From Rhodoferax mekongensis (GTDB lineage: Bacteria > Pseudomonadota > Gammaproteobacteria > Burkholderiales > Burkholderiaceae_C), in assembly GCF_032191775.1 (NCBI RefSeq), contig NZ_CP132507.1, forward strand, positions 1,699,001-1,763,000: DNA of 64,000 bases. Reading direction: 5' to 3'. A program made the position numbers and the translations under genes. Of the stretch, positions 56,645-64,000 are shown in pieces. Below the pieces are notes generated by a model. The model was given only the letters and a program-made list of their open reading frames with translations. It did no database searches and had not been told where the DNA came from. How positions within the stretch are numbered: the first letter of the stretch is position 1; each line of letters begins with the position of its first letter.

Positions 56645-57418
56645 ATGTTGTTTTTGCTTTCTCCCGCCAAATCGCTGGACTATGAAACGCCCTTGAATGG
56701 GCAGCCCCATACCGCGCCTCTGTTCGTCAAGCAGTCCAAGGAATTGATCAGCCTGTTGCGTGCGTATTCGCCGCAGGACATAGCCGGGCTCATGGATCTG
56801 AGCGACAAGCTTTCTGCCCTCAATGTGGCGCGCTACGCGGCTTGGTCGCCCAAAGCCACCGAGAAGAATGCACGCCAGGCCGTGCTGGCTTTCAACGGCG
56901 ATGTGTACGACGGCCTCAATGCCAAGACATTGGGCGCCGATGACTTGGCGTGGGCCCAAGAGCACGTGTGCATCCTGAGTGGCCTCTACGGTGTGCTGCG
57001 CCCGCTGGACCTGATGCAGCCCTACCGCCTGGAAATGGGCACCGGCCTGAAGGGCCCGCACGGCAGCAACCTCTACCACTACTGGGGCAGCCAGCTCTCC
57101 GACTACCTGAACAAGCGCTTGAAAGTCGACACCACGCCCGTGGTGGTCAACCTGGCCTCCAACGAATATTTCAAAGCGGTGGACCTCAAGGCCTTGAAGG
57201 GCCGGGTGGTGGAGTGCGTGTTCCAGGAATACAAAGACGGGAACTACAAGATCATCAGCTTCTTTGCCAAAAAGGCGCGCGGCCTGATGGCGCGCTATGC
57301 CATTGAGCACCGCCTGAGTACGCCCGAGCAGCTCAGGGGCTTTGATGTGGACGGCTACGCCTTTGCTGCGCAAGAGTCCACGCCCGAGCGGCTGGTTTTT
57401 AGAAGAAAACAGGCCTGA
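56645..57418 (+). CDS. yaaA: Peroxide stress protein YaaA
   Basis: 257 residues with the family start MLFLLSPAKSLDYETPL, then LAFNGDVYDGL, HVCILSGLYGVLRPLDLMQPYRLEMGT (SGLYGVLRPLD), and LASNEYFKAV. YaaA lowers intracellular unincorporated iron during peroxide stress and binds DNA. Alone or first in a short run followed by the hydrolase (27 bases) and queF. Confidence 0.95.
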   Translation: MLFLLSPAKSLDYETPLNGQPHTAPLFVKQSKELISLLRAYSPQDIAGLMDLSDKLSALNVARYAAWSPKATEKNARQAVLAFNGDVYDGLNAKTLGADDLAWAQEHVCILSGLYGVLRPLDLMQPYRLEMGTGLKGPHGSNLYHYWGSQLSDYLNKRLKVDTTPVVVNLASNEYFKAVDLKALKGRVVECVFQEYKDGNYKIISFFAKKARGLMARYAIEHRLSTPEQLRGFDVDGYAFAAQESTPERLVFRRKQA

Positions 57419-57445
57419 GCGCCCGTTGAATTTGCGCGAGCAGCT

Positions 57446-58351
57446 ATGAAAATAAGAGCGAATGGTATCGAAATCGAAGTCGAAGACAGCGTCACGCAGG
57501 ACGCGTCGTTCGCGGCCAAGCCGGCGGTACTGCTCATCATGGGGCTGGGTTTGCAACTGATCGCCTGGCCGACCGACATGGTGCAGGGGCTGGAGGATGC
57601 GGGCTACCGCGTCATCCGTTTTGACAACCGCGATGTGGGCCTGAGCACCCGTATGGATGCTGCAGGAAAGCCCAACCTGATGTGGGCCAGCCTGCAGTAC
57701 AAGCTGGGCTTTACGCCTGCAGCCCCTTACTCCTTGAGCGATATGGCAGCAGACGCGATCGGCGTGCTGGACGCTTTGGGGGTGCGCCAAGCCCATGTGG
57801 TGGGCGTGAGCATGGGCGGCATGATTGCGCAGCGCGTGGCACTGGCGGTGCCGCAGCGGGTGCTGAGCCTGACCAGCATCATGAGCAGCAGCGGCGCCAA
57901 GGGCCTGCCGGGTCCCACCCCCGAGGTGCTGCGCGCCATGCTGAGTCGCCCAACAGGCAGCAGCAAGTCCGCCGTGATTGAGCATTCCCTCGCGCTATTC
58001 CGCGCCATCGGCAGCCCGGCCTTCCCATTGCCGGAAGCGGATTTGCGAGCACGCATCACCCGTGGGGTGGAGCGGGCGTTTTATCCCGTGGGCACCTTGC
58101 GGCAGATGGTGGCCGTGGTATCCGACCATGCGCGGGCAGCACTGCTGGGGCGCATTGCGGCGCCTACTTTGGTGGTGCACGGAACTGCCGACCCGCTGGT
58201 GCCTTTGGCCTGCGGCCAAGACACGGCGCGCCGCATACCCGGTGCTAAGCTGGTGACCATTGAAGGCATGGGGCACGATCTGCCCCCGGAACCGGTGCGC
58301 CGCATTCTGGCCGCGCTCTTGTCCCACATCACGGCCCACCCAGCAGCTTGA
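57446..58351 (+). CDS. Alpha/beta-hydrolase
   Basis: 301 residues. Oxyanion region IMGLGLQLIAWP, nucleophile elbow GVSMGG with Ser122, acid region HGTADPLVP and His in GMGHDLPP. The DNRDVGLSTRMD segment resembles the esterase/epoxide hydrolase-like group. Cytoplasmic; substrate unknown. Nine bases before queF, probably co-transcribed with it. Confidence 0.9.
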   Translation: MKIRANGIEIEVEDSVTQDASFAAKPAVLLIMGLGLQLIAWPTDMVQGLEDAGYRVIRFDNRDVGLSTRMDAAGKPNLMWASLQYKLGFTPAAPYSLSDMAADAIGVLDALGVRQAHVVGVSMGGMIAQRVALAVPQRVLSLTSIMSSSGAKGLPGPTPEVLRAMLSRPTGSSKSAVIEHSLALFRAIGSPAFPLPEADLRARITRGVERAFYPVGTLRQMVAVVSDHARAALLGRIAAPTLVVHGTADPLVPLACGQDTARRIPGAKLVTIEGMGHDLPPEPVRRILAALLSHITAHPAA

Positions 58352-58360
58352 GAACATCGC

Positions 58361-59206
58361 ATGAACACCCCTGAACAATCCCAACTCGGCAAATCGTCGG
58401 CGTATGTTGACCAGTACGACGCCTCGCTTTTGTTCCCCATTCCCCGCTCAGGCAAGCGTGCCGAGATCGGCATTACCGGCGCGGCCCCGTTTTTCGGCGC
58501 CGACATGTGGACTGCGTTTGAGCTGAGCTGGCTCAACACACGTGGCAAGCCCCAAGTGGCCTTGGTGCACTTCACTATTCCTGCCGAGTCGCCCAACATC
58601 ATCGAGAGCAAGTCCTTCAAGCTCTACCTCAACAGCTTCAACAACACGCAGTTTGCTGACGCTTCCGACGTGCTGCAGCGCCTGCGCACCGACATTGCAG
58701 AAGCCGCTTGGCGCGGCGGGCCCGTGCAGTCGGTGGGGGTGCGCCTGATAGCGGCCGACCAGTTTGACCGCGAGCCGGTGTATGAGCTCGACGGCCTGAA
58801 CCTGGACCGCTTGGACGTGGAGTGCACCCGCTACCAACCCGCGCCGGAACTGCTGAACACCGCGCCGGCCGAAGAGGGCGTGGTGAGTGAAGTGCTGGTG
58901 AGCAACCTGCTCAAGAGCAATTGCCTGGTGACCGGCCAGCCGGACTGGGGCAGCGTGCAGATCAGCTACACCGGCGCGCAGATCAATCAGGAAGGCCTGC
59001 TGCAGTACCTGATCAGCTATCGCAACCACAATGAGTTCCATGAGCAGTGCGTAGAGCGCATCTTTATGGATATCTGGAGCCGCTGCCACCCCACCAAGCT
59101 CACGGTGTATGCCCGTTACACGCGCCGCGGCGGGCTGGATATCAACCCTTTCCGGACCAGCCACCCACAGGCGCTGCCTGCCAACACCCGCACTGCACGC
59201 CAGTGA
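58361..59206 (+). CDS. queF: NADPH-dependent 7-cyano-7-deazaguanine reductase (QueF, long form)
   Basis: 281 residues, the bimodular long form. QueF motif [15 protein letters not shown] in the N-terminal half, and catalytic Cys188 in [18 protein letters not shown] with Asp195 in the C-terminal half. It reduces preQ0 to preQ1 in queuosine synthesis. Convergent with the GGDEF/EAL gene across a 57-bp repeat copy. Confidence 0.95.
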   Translation: MNTPEQSQLGKSSAYVDQYDASLLFPIPRSGKRAEIGITGAAPFFGADMWTAFELSWLNTRGKPQVALVHFTIPAESPNIIESKSFKLYLNSFNNTQFADASDVLQRLRTDIAEAAWRGGPVQSVGVRLIAADQFDREPVYELDGLNLDRLDVECTRYQPAPELLNTAPAEEGVVSEVLVSNLLKSNCLVTGQPDWGSVQISYTGAQINQEGLLQYLISYRNHNEFHEQCVERIFMDIWSRCHPTKLTVYARYTRRGGLDINPFRTSHPQALPANTRTARQ

Positions 59207-59235
59207 CCCTGTTGCCGGCAGGTCGCCGGCATGTA

Positions 59236-59292
59236 TTTGCTATTGAAACAGTAGCTGCTAGCGCACAGCCGGTGTGCGCTAAGCAGTGATTT
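59236..59292 (+). repeat. 57-bp repeat, copy 9 (provides GGDEF/EAL stop)
   Basis: TTTGCTATTGAAACAGTAGC then TAGCGCACAGCCGGTGTGCGCT and AAGCAGTGATTT. Its distal arm contains, on the minus strand, the last codons (ITA) and the TAG stop of the convergent GGDEF/EAL gene. Confidence 0.85.
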
Positions 59293-61930
59293 CTTCAGAA
59301 ATCAACCCGCCGTTGAAGGCATCTACCGGCTGGGGTCGCCCGAACAGGTAGCCCTGGCACAAGTGGCAGCCGTGCGCGGCCAGGAAGGCGCGTTGGGCTT
59401 CGGTTTCCACGCCCTCGGCCAGCACTTCCAATCCCAGGTTGTTCCCCATGCCGATGATGGTCTGGATGATCATCGAGTCGGTAGCCTGCAGTCCGATGTT
59501 GTGCACAAAGGATTGGTCGATCTTGAGCTGGTCCAGCGGCAGGCGCGTGAGGTAGGCCAGCGACGAATGGCCGGTACCGAAATCGTCCATGGAGAAGCGC
59601 ACACCCAGTGACTTGAGTGCGTGCATTTTTTCTACAGTGTCGTCCACGTTGTCCAGCACCAGACTCTCGGTCAGTTCCAGTTTCAGCAGGCTGGCCCGGG
59701 CACCGCTGGCGCGCAGCGTGGCACGCACATGCTCCACAAATTCGGCTTGCCGGAATTGGCGGGCACTCACATTCACCGACAGCTGCAAATCCGCTGTCTC
59801 CGGGGTAGCTTGCCACTCGGCCAACTGTTTGCACGCCTGCTCCAGTACCCACTGGCCCATAGGCAGAATCAGGTTGGTCTCTTCCGCCAGACTGATGAAC
59901 TCTGCCGGCATCACCATGCCGCGCAACGGGTGGTGCCAGCGGATCAAGGCCTCGGCGCCTACCGGTGTACCGTTGTCAGTGACCTGCAACTGGTAGTACA
60001 GCTCAAACTGGGATTCGCTGATGCCGCGGCGCAGATCGTTTTCAAGGTTGGCCCGGGCCTCGATGATGGCTAGCATGCCAGGGTCAAAGAAGCACAGCGC
60101 ATTGCGCCCGGTGTTTTTCACCTGGTACATCGCAATGTCCGCTTGTTTGAGCAGCTCAGCCGCATTCTGTTGGCTATCGCCGAACATGGCTGCACCCAGA
60201 CTGCAAGAGCTGCGGTAGTGCTTGCCTTTGAGCGTATAGGGCTCGTTGATGGATCGCAGCACGTTGTCGCCCACCAGTCGGGTCTGGCGGGCGGCTTCCG
60301 CGGCGTCCGGGCTCAGGTCCAAGAGCATGACCACAAATTCGTCACCGCCCAGCCGCGCCACCGTGTCTGCTTCGCGCACGCAGCCTTTCACGCGCTGCGC
60401 CACTTGCTGCAACAGCAGGTCCCCCACATCGTGCCCCAGGGTGTCGTTCAGCGTTTTGAAGTGGTCCAGGTCCATGAACAACAGGGCGCCATGCCGGCCA
60501 CTGCGCACGGTGGCCACCAGCGCCTGTTGCAGCCGGTCGGTCAGCAGCCGACGGTTGGGCAAGCCGGTGAGGGGGTCGAAGAAAGCCAGCTGCTCGATCT
60601 CGGCGCTGGCACGGCGCAGGCGGGTCACGTCCTGGTAGACGATGACCACGCCGCCATCCGGTGTGCCACGCTCCGTGATTTCGATGATGCGGCCGTTGGG
60701 AAACTCGCGCTCGTGGCTGTGCACCCCTTGCGACATGAGCAACATGCGGTTGGCCACCCACTGCACTCTGGCCTCTTCCGGCACATCGCCCAGGGTTTCC
60801 AGTGCCGTGACCATCAGCATCTTCTCGAAGGAAGCGCCTGCCTTGATCTCACCCGCCTGCCATGGGTACATCTCCAGGTAGCGCCGGTTCCAGGTCACGA
60901 CTTTGCGCTGGGCATCCAGCAGCAGAAAGCCGCTCTCCATGGATTCAAGGGCGCGGTCGGTCGTGGCCTTGGCGTCGCTGATGGAGCGCTGGGCGCGGCC
61001 CATGCTCTGCAGGTAGCGCACCGCGGCAAAGCCTGCCCCGGCCAGGAACAGGCTGAAGGCCAGTCCCACCAGACCGATGAGTCGCACCTGGAAGCGCCAA
61101 TCTGCCATGACGGTTTCCATGGGAATGCTGGCCGTGATCAGCAGGTCGTTATAGAGCATGGGGCGCGAGGCCACCAGGGCAGGGCGCTGCTGGATGCGCG
61201 ACTGCATTTCCCGGGCGTTCACACTGGCGTTGCTACCCAAAGCCGGGTTGAGGATGACGCCGTTCAGCGCGTCCTGTGCCGGCATGCTGGCCAGAAGTTG
61301 CCCGTTCCCCCGCTCCAGGGTGGCTTCCAGCTGGCTGATGTCGGCCCCTTGCACGAGGATGGTGGTGATCAGGTTGACTGGTACCTCCGCCACTGCAAGT
61401 AGCTTGCTGCCATCGGCCAGTTTCAGGTGCCGCCCGAAAAACAAGACCTGCTCCGCACTGCGCGGGCTGATCACCGGCTGGCTGATGATGAGGGTAGACA
61501 CCGGCACGTTGATGGCCTCACTCACAAAGCTCGGTGGTGTCTCAGGGTTGGTCTCCGCACCCTGGCTTTCGGAGCTGGCGACGACTGTTCCTTGCGCGTC
61601 CATGAGCCAGACATTGCGCACCAACAGGTTTTGCCGGGTGGCACCCTGAATCAGTTTGCCGGCCAGCGGCCCCTCCAGCCAGTCGGCCTGCATGCTGTCC
61701 AGATTGAGCAGACTGCTCAGACTGGCCAGCAGCACATCGACCCCCAGCAAGCTGCGGTTGACTGCAGCTTGCGCTCCAGTGACAAAGCGGTCTGCTTGCG
61801 ATTTGCCATCCGTGATGGCACCGGTGTAAAGGTTTCTGGCCAGCAGCGTGGTGGCGGCGGCTACTGACAAAATCAAGGCCACCGTCACCACGACGGCAGA
61901 CAAAGTGGCCTTGGAGTAGCGTTGTGGCAT
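59279..61930 (-). CDS. Membrane-bound PAS-GGDEF-EAL c-di-GMP turnover protein
   Basis: 883 residues from ATG 61930, whose A overlaps the stop of the preceding TRAP binding-protein gene (TGATG). Order: membrane segment (about 10-32), periplasmic dCache-like sensor (about 33-280), second membrane segment (about 283-306), PAS (about 321-437), GGDEF with intact GGDEF at 528-532 and an RxxD inhibitory site (READ) five residues before, then EAL with EALIRW, NVSA, ELTES, DDFGTG, LKID and EGVET all present. Both cyclase and phosphodiesterase could be active. The last codons come from repeat copy 9. The coupled TRAP-type protein may deliver its ligand to the periplasmic sensor (inference). Confidence 0.93.
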   Translation of the reverse strand: MPQRYSKATLSAVVVTVALILSVAAATTLLARNLYTGAITDGKSQADRFVTGAQAAVNRSLLGVDVLLASLSSLLNLDSMQADWLEGPLAGKLIQGATRQNLLVRNVWLMDAQGTVVASSESQGAETNPETPPSFVSEAINVPVSTLIISQPVISPRSAEQVLFFGRHLKLADGSKLLAVAEVPVNLITTILVQGADISQLEATLERGNGQLLASMPAQDALNGVILNPALGSNASVNAREMQSRIQQRPALVASRPMLYNDLLITASIPMETVMADWRFQVRLIGLVGLAFSLFLAGAGFAAVRYLQSMGRAQRSISDAKATTDRALESMESGFLLLDAQRKVVTWNRRYLEMYPWQAGEIKAGASFEKMLMVTALETLGDVPEEARVQWVANRMLLMSQGVHSHEREFPNGRIIEITERGTPDGGVVIVYQDVTRLRRASAEIEQLAFFDPLTGLPNRRLLTDRLQQALVATVRSGRHGALLFMDLDHFKTLNDTLGHDVGDLLLQQVAQRVKGCVREADTVARLGGDEFVVMLLDLSPDAAEAARQTRLVGDNVLRSINEPYTLKGKHYRSSCSLGAAMFGDSQQNAAELLKQADIAMYQVKNTGRNALCFFDPGMLAIIEARANLENDLRRGISESQFELYYQLQVTDNGTPVGAEALIRWHHPLRGMVMPAEFISLAEETNLILPMGQWVLEQACKQLAEWQATPETADLQLSVNVSARQFRQAEFVEHVRATLRASGARASLLKLELTESLVLDNVDDTVEKMHALKSLGVRFSMDDFGTGHSSLAYLTRLPLDQLKIDQSFVHNIGLQATDSMIIQTIIGMGNNLGLEVLAEGVETEAQRAFLAAHGCHLCQGYLFGRPQPVDAFNGGLISEEITA

Positions 61931-63018
61931 CAGCGAGTGGCGGCGCCGGGCGGCGCGGCGGTCCATACGCTGCCGATGGTGTTGTCCCACATGTCTTTGC
62001 AGCGCTGGTTACACCGTTGCATCCAGCGCGGAATCACCACTGAGCGCAGGATTTCTTGCATTCTTTCAGCATCCTTCTTGGAAGGAGCGACTTCTTTCAT
62101 TTGGCCTTTGCGTGTACCTGTGCAGGACGCATCGCCTCGGTTGCAGGCAAGTCCTTCGGCAGTTTCACGTTCGCTCTCGGCCCATATGTTGGCCTCCAGC
62201 TTGGGTATTTCGCGCCCCAGCACTGCGCGCAAGTCTGCAGGCAGTGCGTTCCAAGCATTCAGATTGGCGCCGAAAAGTGCCAAGCCCCAGCTGATGGGCA
62301 TGGGGTGGTAATACTCGGTGACTTCATGCAGACCGATGGTGTAACCGGACATGGTGCCGGTGATGGCGCACTCGGTGTTGCCGGACTGCATATTCGCCAC
62401 GATCTGGCTGAATCCCACCAGCACGGGCACTCCGCCCAACGCAGCGACCATGTCGGATTGGGTGGGTGAGGAAACACGGATGCGCCGACCTTCAAGATCC
62501 AGCAGGCTGCTGAACTGGCGTTTGCAGAACAGCACTTGCGCCGGGTAGATATATACAGCCAGCAGTTCCACCCCATGTTTTTCCCGCAGCATCTTTTGCA
62601 AATAGGGGCGGTACGCGGCGAGGTTGCGGCGCAGGCTGGCGATGTCGGGGTTCAAGCCTGCCAGGTCTATCGCCCCCAACATGGGGTTTTGAGCGGAGGA
62701 CAGGTTCATGAGCGCAGTGCCGAAGGGCACGACGCCGAGTTCCATCAAGCGCAACATTTCTTCACCAGGAACTCCGGACCGGTCAAAAGGAGCTATCTCT
62801 GCGCTGTATTTGCCTGCGGTCAGACGGGACAGCTCTTGGGTCCAGAAAGGCTCCTCATTGCGCACGTACTGGTGTATGCCCGCCAAGCCGCCCACGATGC
62901 GCAAGCGTTGTCCGCCCGCGGGTGCTGGTGGCGCGGCCTGAGCCCAAGCCTGCGCAAGGCTAGTCCAGAGTACCAACATCCAAGCCAACAACGTGCGGGG
63001 GCTTAGTTTTTTCTCCAC
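61930..63018 (-). CDS. TRAP-type (DctP-like) periplasmic substrate-binding protein without transporter
   Basis: 362 residues from GTG 63018 with AGGAGG 6 bases upstream. Signal peptide (LLAWMLVLWTSLAQAWAQA). DctP-fold features: EEPFWTQELSRLTAGK, LRLMELGVVPFGTALMNL, LEGRRIRVSSPTQSDMVAALGGVPV and ITGTMSGYTIGLHEVTEYYHP. A C-terminal Cys-rich tail (CNRGDASC, RCNQRCKD) is unusual. No TRAP membrane subunits are nearby; instead it is coupled by a 1-base overlap to a membrane c-di-GMP enzyme, suggesting use as a ligand sensor. Confidence 0.9.
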   Translation of the reverse strand: MEKKLSPRTLLAWMLVLWTSLAQAWAQAAPPAPAGGQRLRIVGGLAGIHQYVRNEEPFWTQELSRLTAGKYSAEIAPFDRSGVPGEEMLRLMELGVVPFGTALMNLSSAQNPMLGAIDLAGLNPDIASLRRNLAAYRPYLQKMLREKHGVELLAVYIYPAQVLFCKRQFSSLLDLEGRRIRVSSPTQSDMVAALGGVPVLVGFSQIVANMQSGNTECAITGTMSGYTIGLHEVTEYYHPMPISWGLALFGANLNAWNALPADLRAVLGREIPKLEANIWAESERETAEGLACNRGDASCTGTRKGQMKEVAPSKKDAERMQEILRSVVIPRWMQRCNQRCKDMWDNTIGSVWTAAPPGAATR

Positions 63019-63085
63019 AGTACGCCTCCTGCTGATCTGCAGGTTTCATCCTAACGCCAAGGAGCAAAGTTTTATGTGAAAACCT

Positions 63086-64000
63086 TCACAGATTCAGATT
63101 TTGGGTCCCAGCGGACAAGATCAATGCATCAGCGGGCGCCGGGCGCCCGAAGTAATAGCCTTGGAAGGCATCACATTGCATCGCGGCCAGCGCATCGCGT
63201 TGTTCAGCGGTTTCCACGCCTTCCGCAATTACCGTCAGACCCAGGCTCTGGCCCAGTGCGACCACGGTGCGAGCGATCACCGCATCGCTAGGGTCAGTCA
63301 GTACGTCGCGAACAAAGGACTGGTCGATCTTGAGTTGCGACAGGGGCAGACGCTTGAGGTACGACAGGGACGAATAGCCTGTGCCGAAGTCATCGAGCGA
63401 AAAGCTCACTCCCAGCTCCTTGATCGCCATCATCTTGACGATGATGTCTTCCACATCGTCCACCAGCATGCTCTCTGTCAGTTCCAGCTTGAGCTGACCG
63501 GCCGGCGCACCGGAGCGTTGCAGTGCCTCTCGCACGCTGGCCACGAATTCGGGTTGCGCCAGCTGCGAGGCACTCACGTTGACAGCGAGGGTCCAGTGGG
63601 CGGTCATGGGGTTGCGGCTCCACTCCACCAGTTGTTGGCAGGCGGACTCCATCACCCATTCGCCCAGTGGCAGGATCATGCCGGTCTCTTCGGCCAGCGG
63701 AATGAAGTGGGCGGGCGACACCAAGCCGCGCACCCGGTGGTTCCAGCGCACCAGGGCTTCTGCACCGGTGCAACGGCCCTGTCCGTCGATTTGCACTTGG
63801 TAGTGCAGCACGAACTCGTGTCGTTGCAGGCCCAGACGAATCTCTTTCGCCAGCTCGGCATGGGTCGTGACCGCCGCTTGCATGACCGGGTCGAAGAATC
63901 GGGCGGTGTTGCGGCCGGCTGCCTTGGCCTGGTACATAGCCACATCGGCTTTCTTCAACAAGTCGTCCATGGTTTCATGGTCTTCCATGAACACCACAAT
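63086..64000 (-). CDS. GGDEF/EAL domain protein (5' part outside window)
   Basis: The frame is open at the right edge, so only the C-terminal about 305 residues are seen. They begin at the end of a GGDEF domain (VVFMEDHETMDDLLKKADVA, AMYQAKAAGRNTA), followed by a complete EAL domain: EALVRW, NVSASQ, LTESMLVDD, DDFGTGYSSL, LKIDQSF and AEGVET, with all metal-binding residues intact. It probably hydrolyses c-di-GMP. It resembles the GGDEF/EAL protein two genes downstream and sits 67 bases before the TRAP binding-protein gene on the same strand. Confidence 0.9.
   Translation of the reverse strand: MVVFMEDHETMDDLLKKADVAMYQAKAAGRNTARFFDPVMQAAVTTHAELAKEIRLGLQRHEFVLHYQVQIDGQGRCTGAEALVRWNHRVRGLVSPAHFIPLAEETGMILPLGEWVMESACQQLVEWSRNPMTAHWTLAVNVSASQLAQPEFVASVREALQRSGAPAGQLKLELTESMLVDDVEDIIVKMMAIKELGVSFSLDDFGTGYSSLSYLKRLPLSQLKIDQSFVRDVLTDPSDAVIARTVVALGQSLGLTVIAEGVETAEQRDALAAMQCDAFQGYYFGRPAPADALILSAGTQNLNL

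Overview
This 64 kb window is GC-rich, densely coding chromosomal DNA from a betaproteobacterium, most likely Burkholderiales family Comamonadaceae (Rhodoferax/Curvibacter-like). The grounds are inferential: gene content and order (ribF-ileS-lspA, trxB/crp-like/ftsK-lolA-rarA, livHMGF, PatZ-type acetyltransferase with a histone-deacetylase-like enzyme, QueF, YaaA, MoaC, rpmB-rpmG) and short intergenic palindromes of a kind I associate with that family. No prophage, integrase, transposase, plasmid gene or CRISPR array is visible. No stretch over 300 bases lacks a gene; the longest gaps (about 200-250 bases, at 27853-28075, 32921-33166 and 40768-40991) hold regulatory or palindromic DNA or nothing I recognise.

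Layout. 1-9.5 kb: the end of a CheW-domain protein, an AraC regulator divergent from an MFS exporter, a GH13 alpha-glucosidase behind an EamA exporter, a quinone oxidoreductase, an outer-membrane barrel protein and a Na/Pi cotransporter. 9.5-20.5 kb: ribF-ileS-lspA (minus strand), an HNH nuclease and methylglyoxal synthase, a Do-type periplasmic protease, and a protein acetyltransferase/deacylase pair. 20.7-30 kb: a TPR membrane protein, an AI-2E-family permease, a VOC protein, two acyl-CoA dehydrogenases, YceH, PurN, and a five-EF-hand protein divergent from a two-component system. 30-41 kb: housekeeping genes (rRNA methyltransferase, desaturase, L28/L33, thioredoxin reductase, CRP-like regulator, FtsK, LolA, MscS channel, RarA). 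41-45 kb: a branched-chain amino-acid ABC transporter without a local binding protein. 45-59 kb: a ferredoxin-flavin reductase, an SDR-like protein, a PAP2 phosphatase, tRNA-Leu(CAA), CysM, a NUDIX hydrolase, a TusA-like protein, ValS, MoaC, a MaoC-like protein, a phytase-like esterase, YaaA, a hydrolase and QueF. 59-64 kb: two GGDEF/EAL proteins flanking a TRAP-type periplasmic binding protein.

The most unusual signal is short repetitive DNA that has become part of genes. A repeat of about 57 bp (a GCTAT/ATAGC hairpin followed by a GCGC hairpin) occurs at least nine times. Four copies sit between convergent genes, and three of those supply stop codons and terminal codons. One copy encodes nearly the whole signal peptide of LolA, and another lies in frame inside rarA. 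A different 84-bp palindrome with 17-bp perfect arms is inserted in frame in valS and adds 28 residues to valyl-tRNA synthetase. Other points of interest are the PatZ enzyme that keeps a candidate active-site histidine next to its presumed deacylase, the TRAP binding protein translationally coupled to a membrane c-di-GMP enzyme, and the EF-hand protein facing a two-component system.
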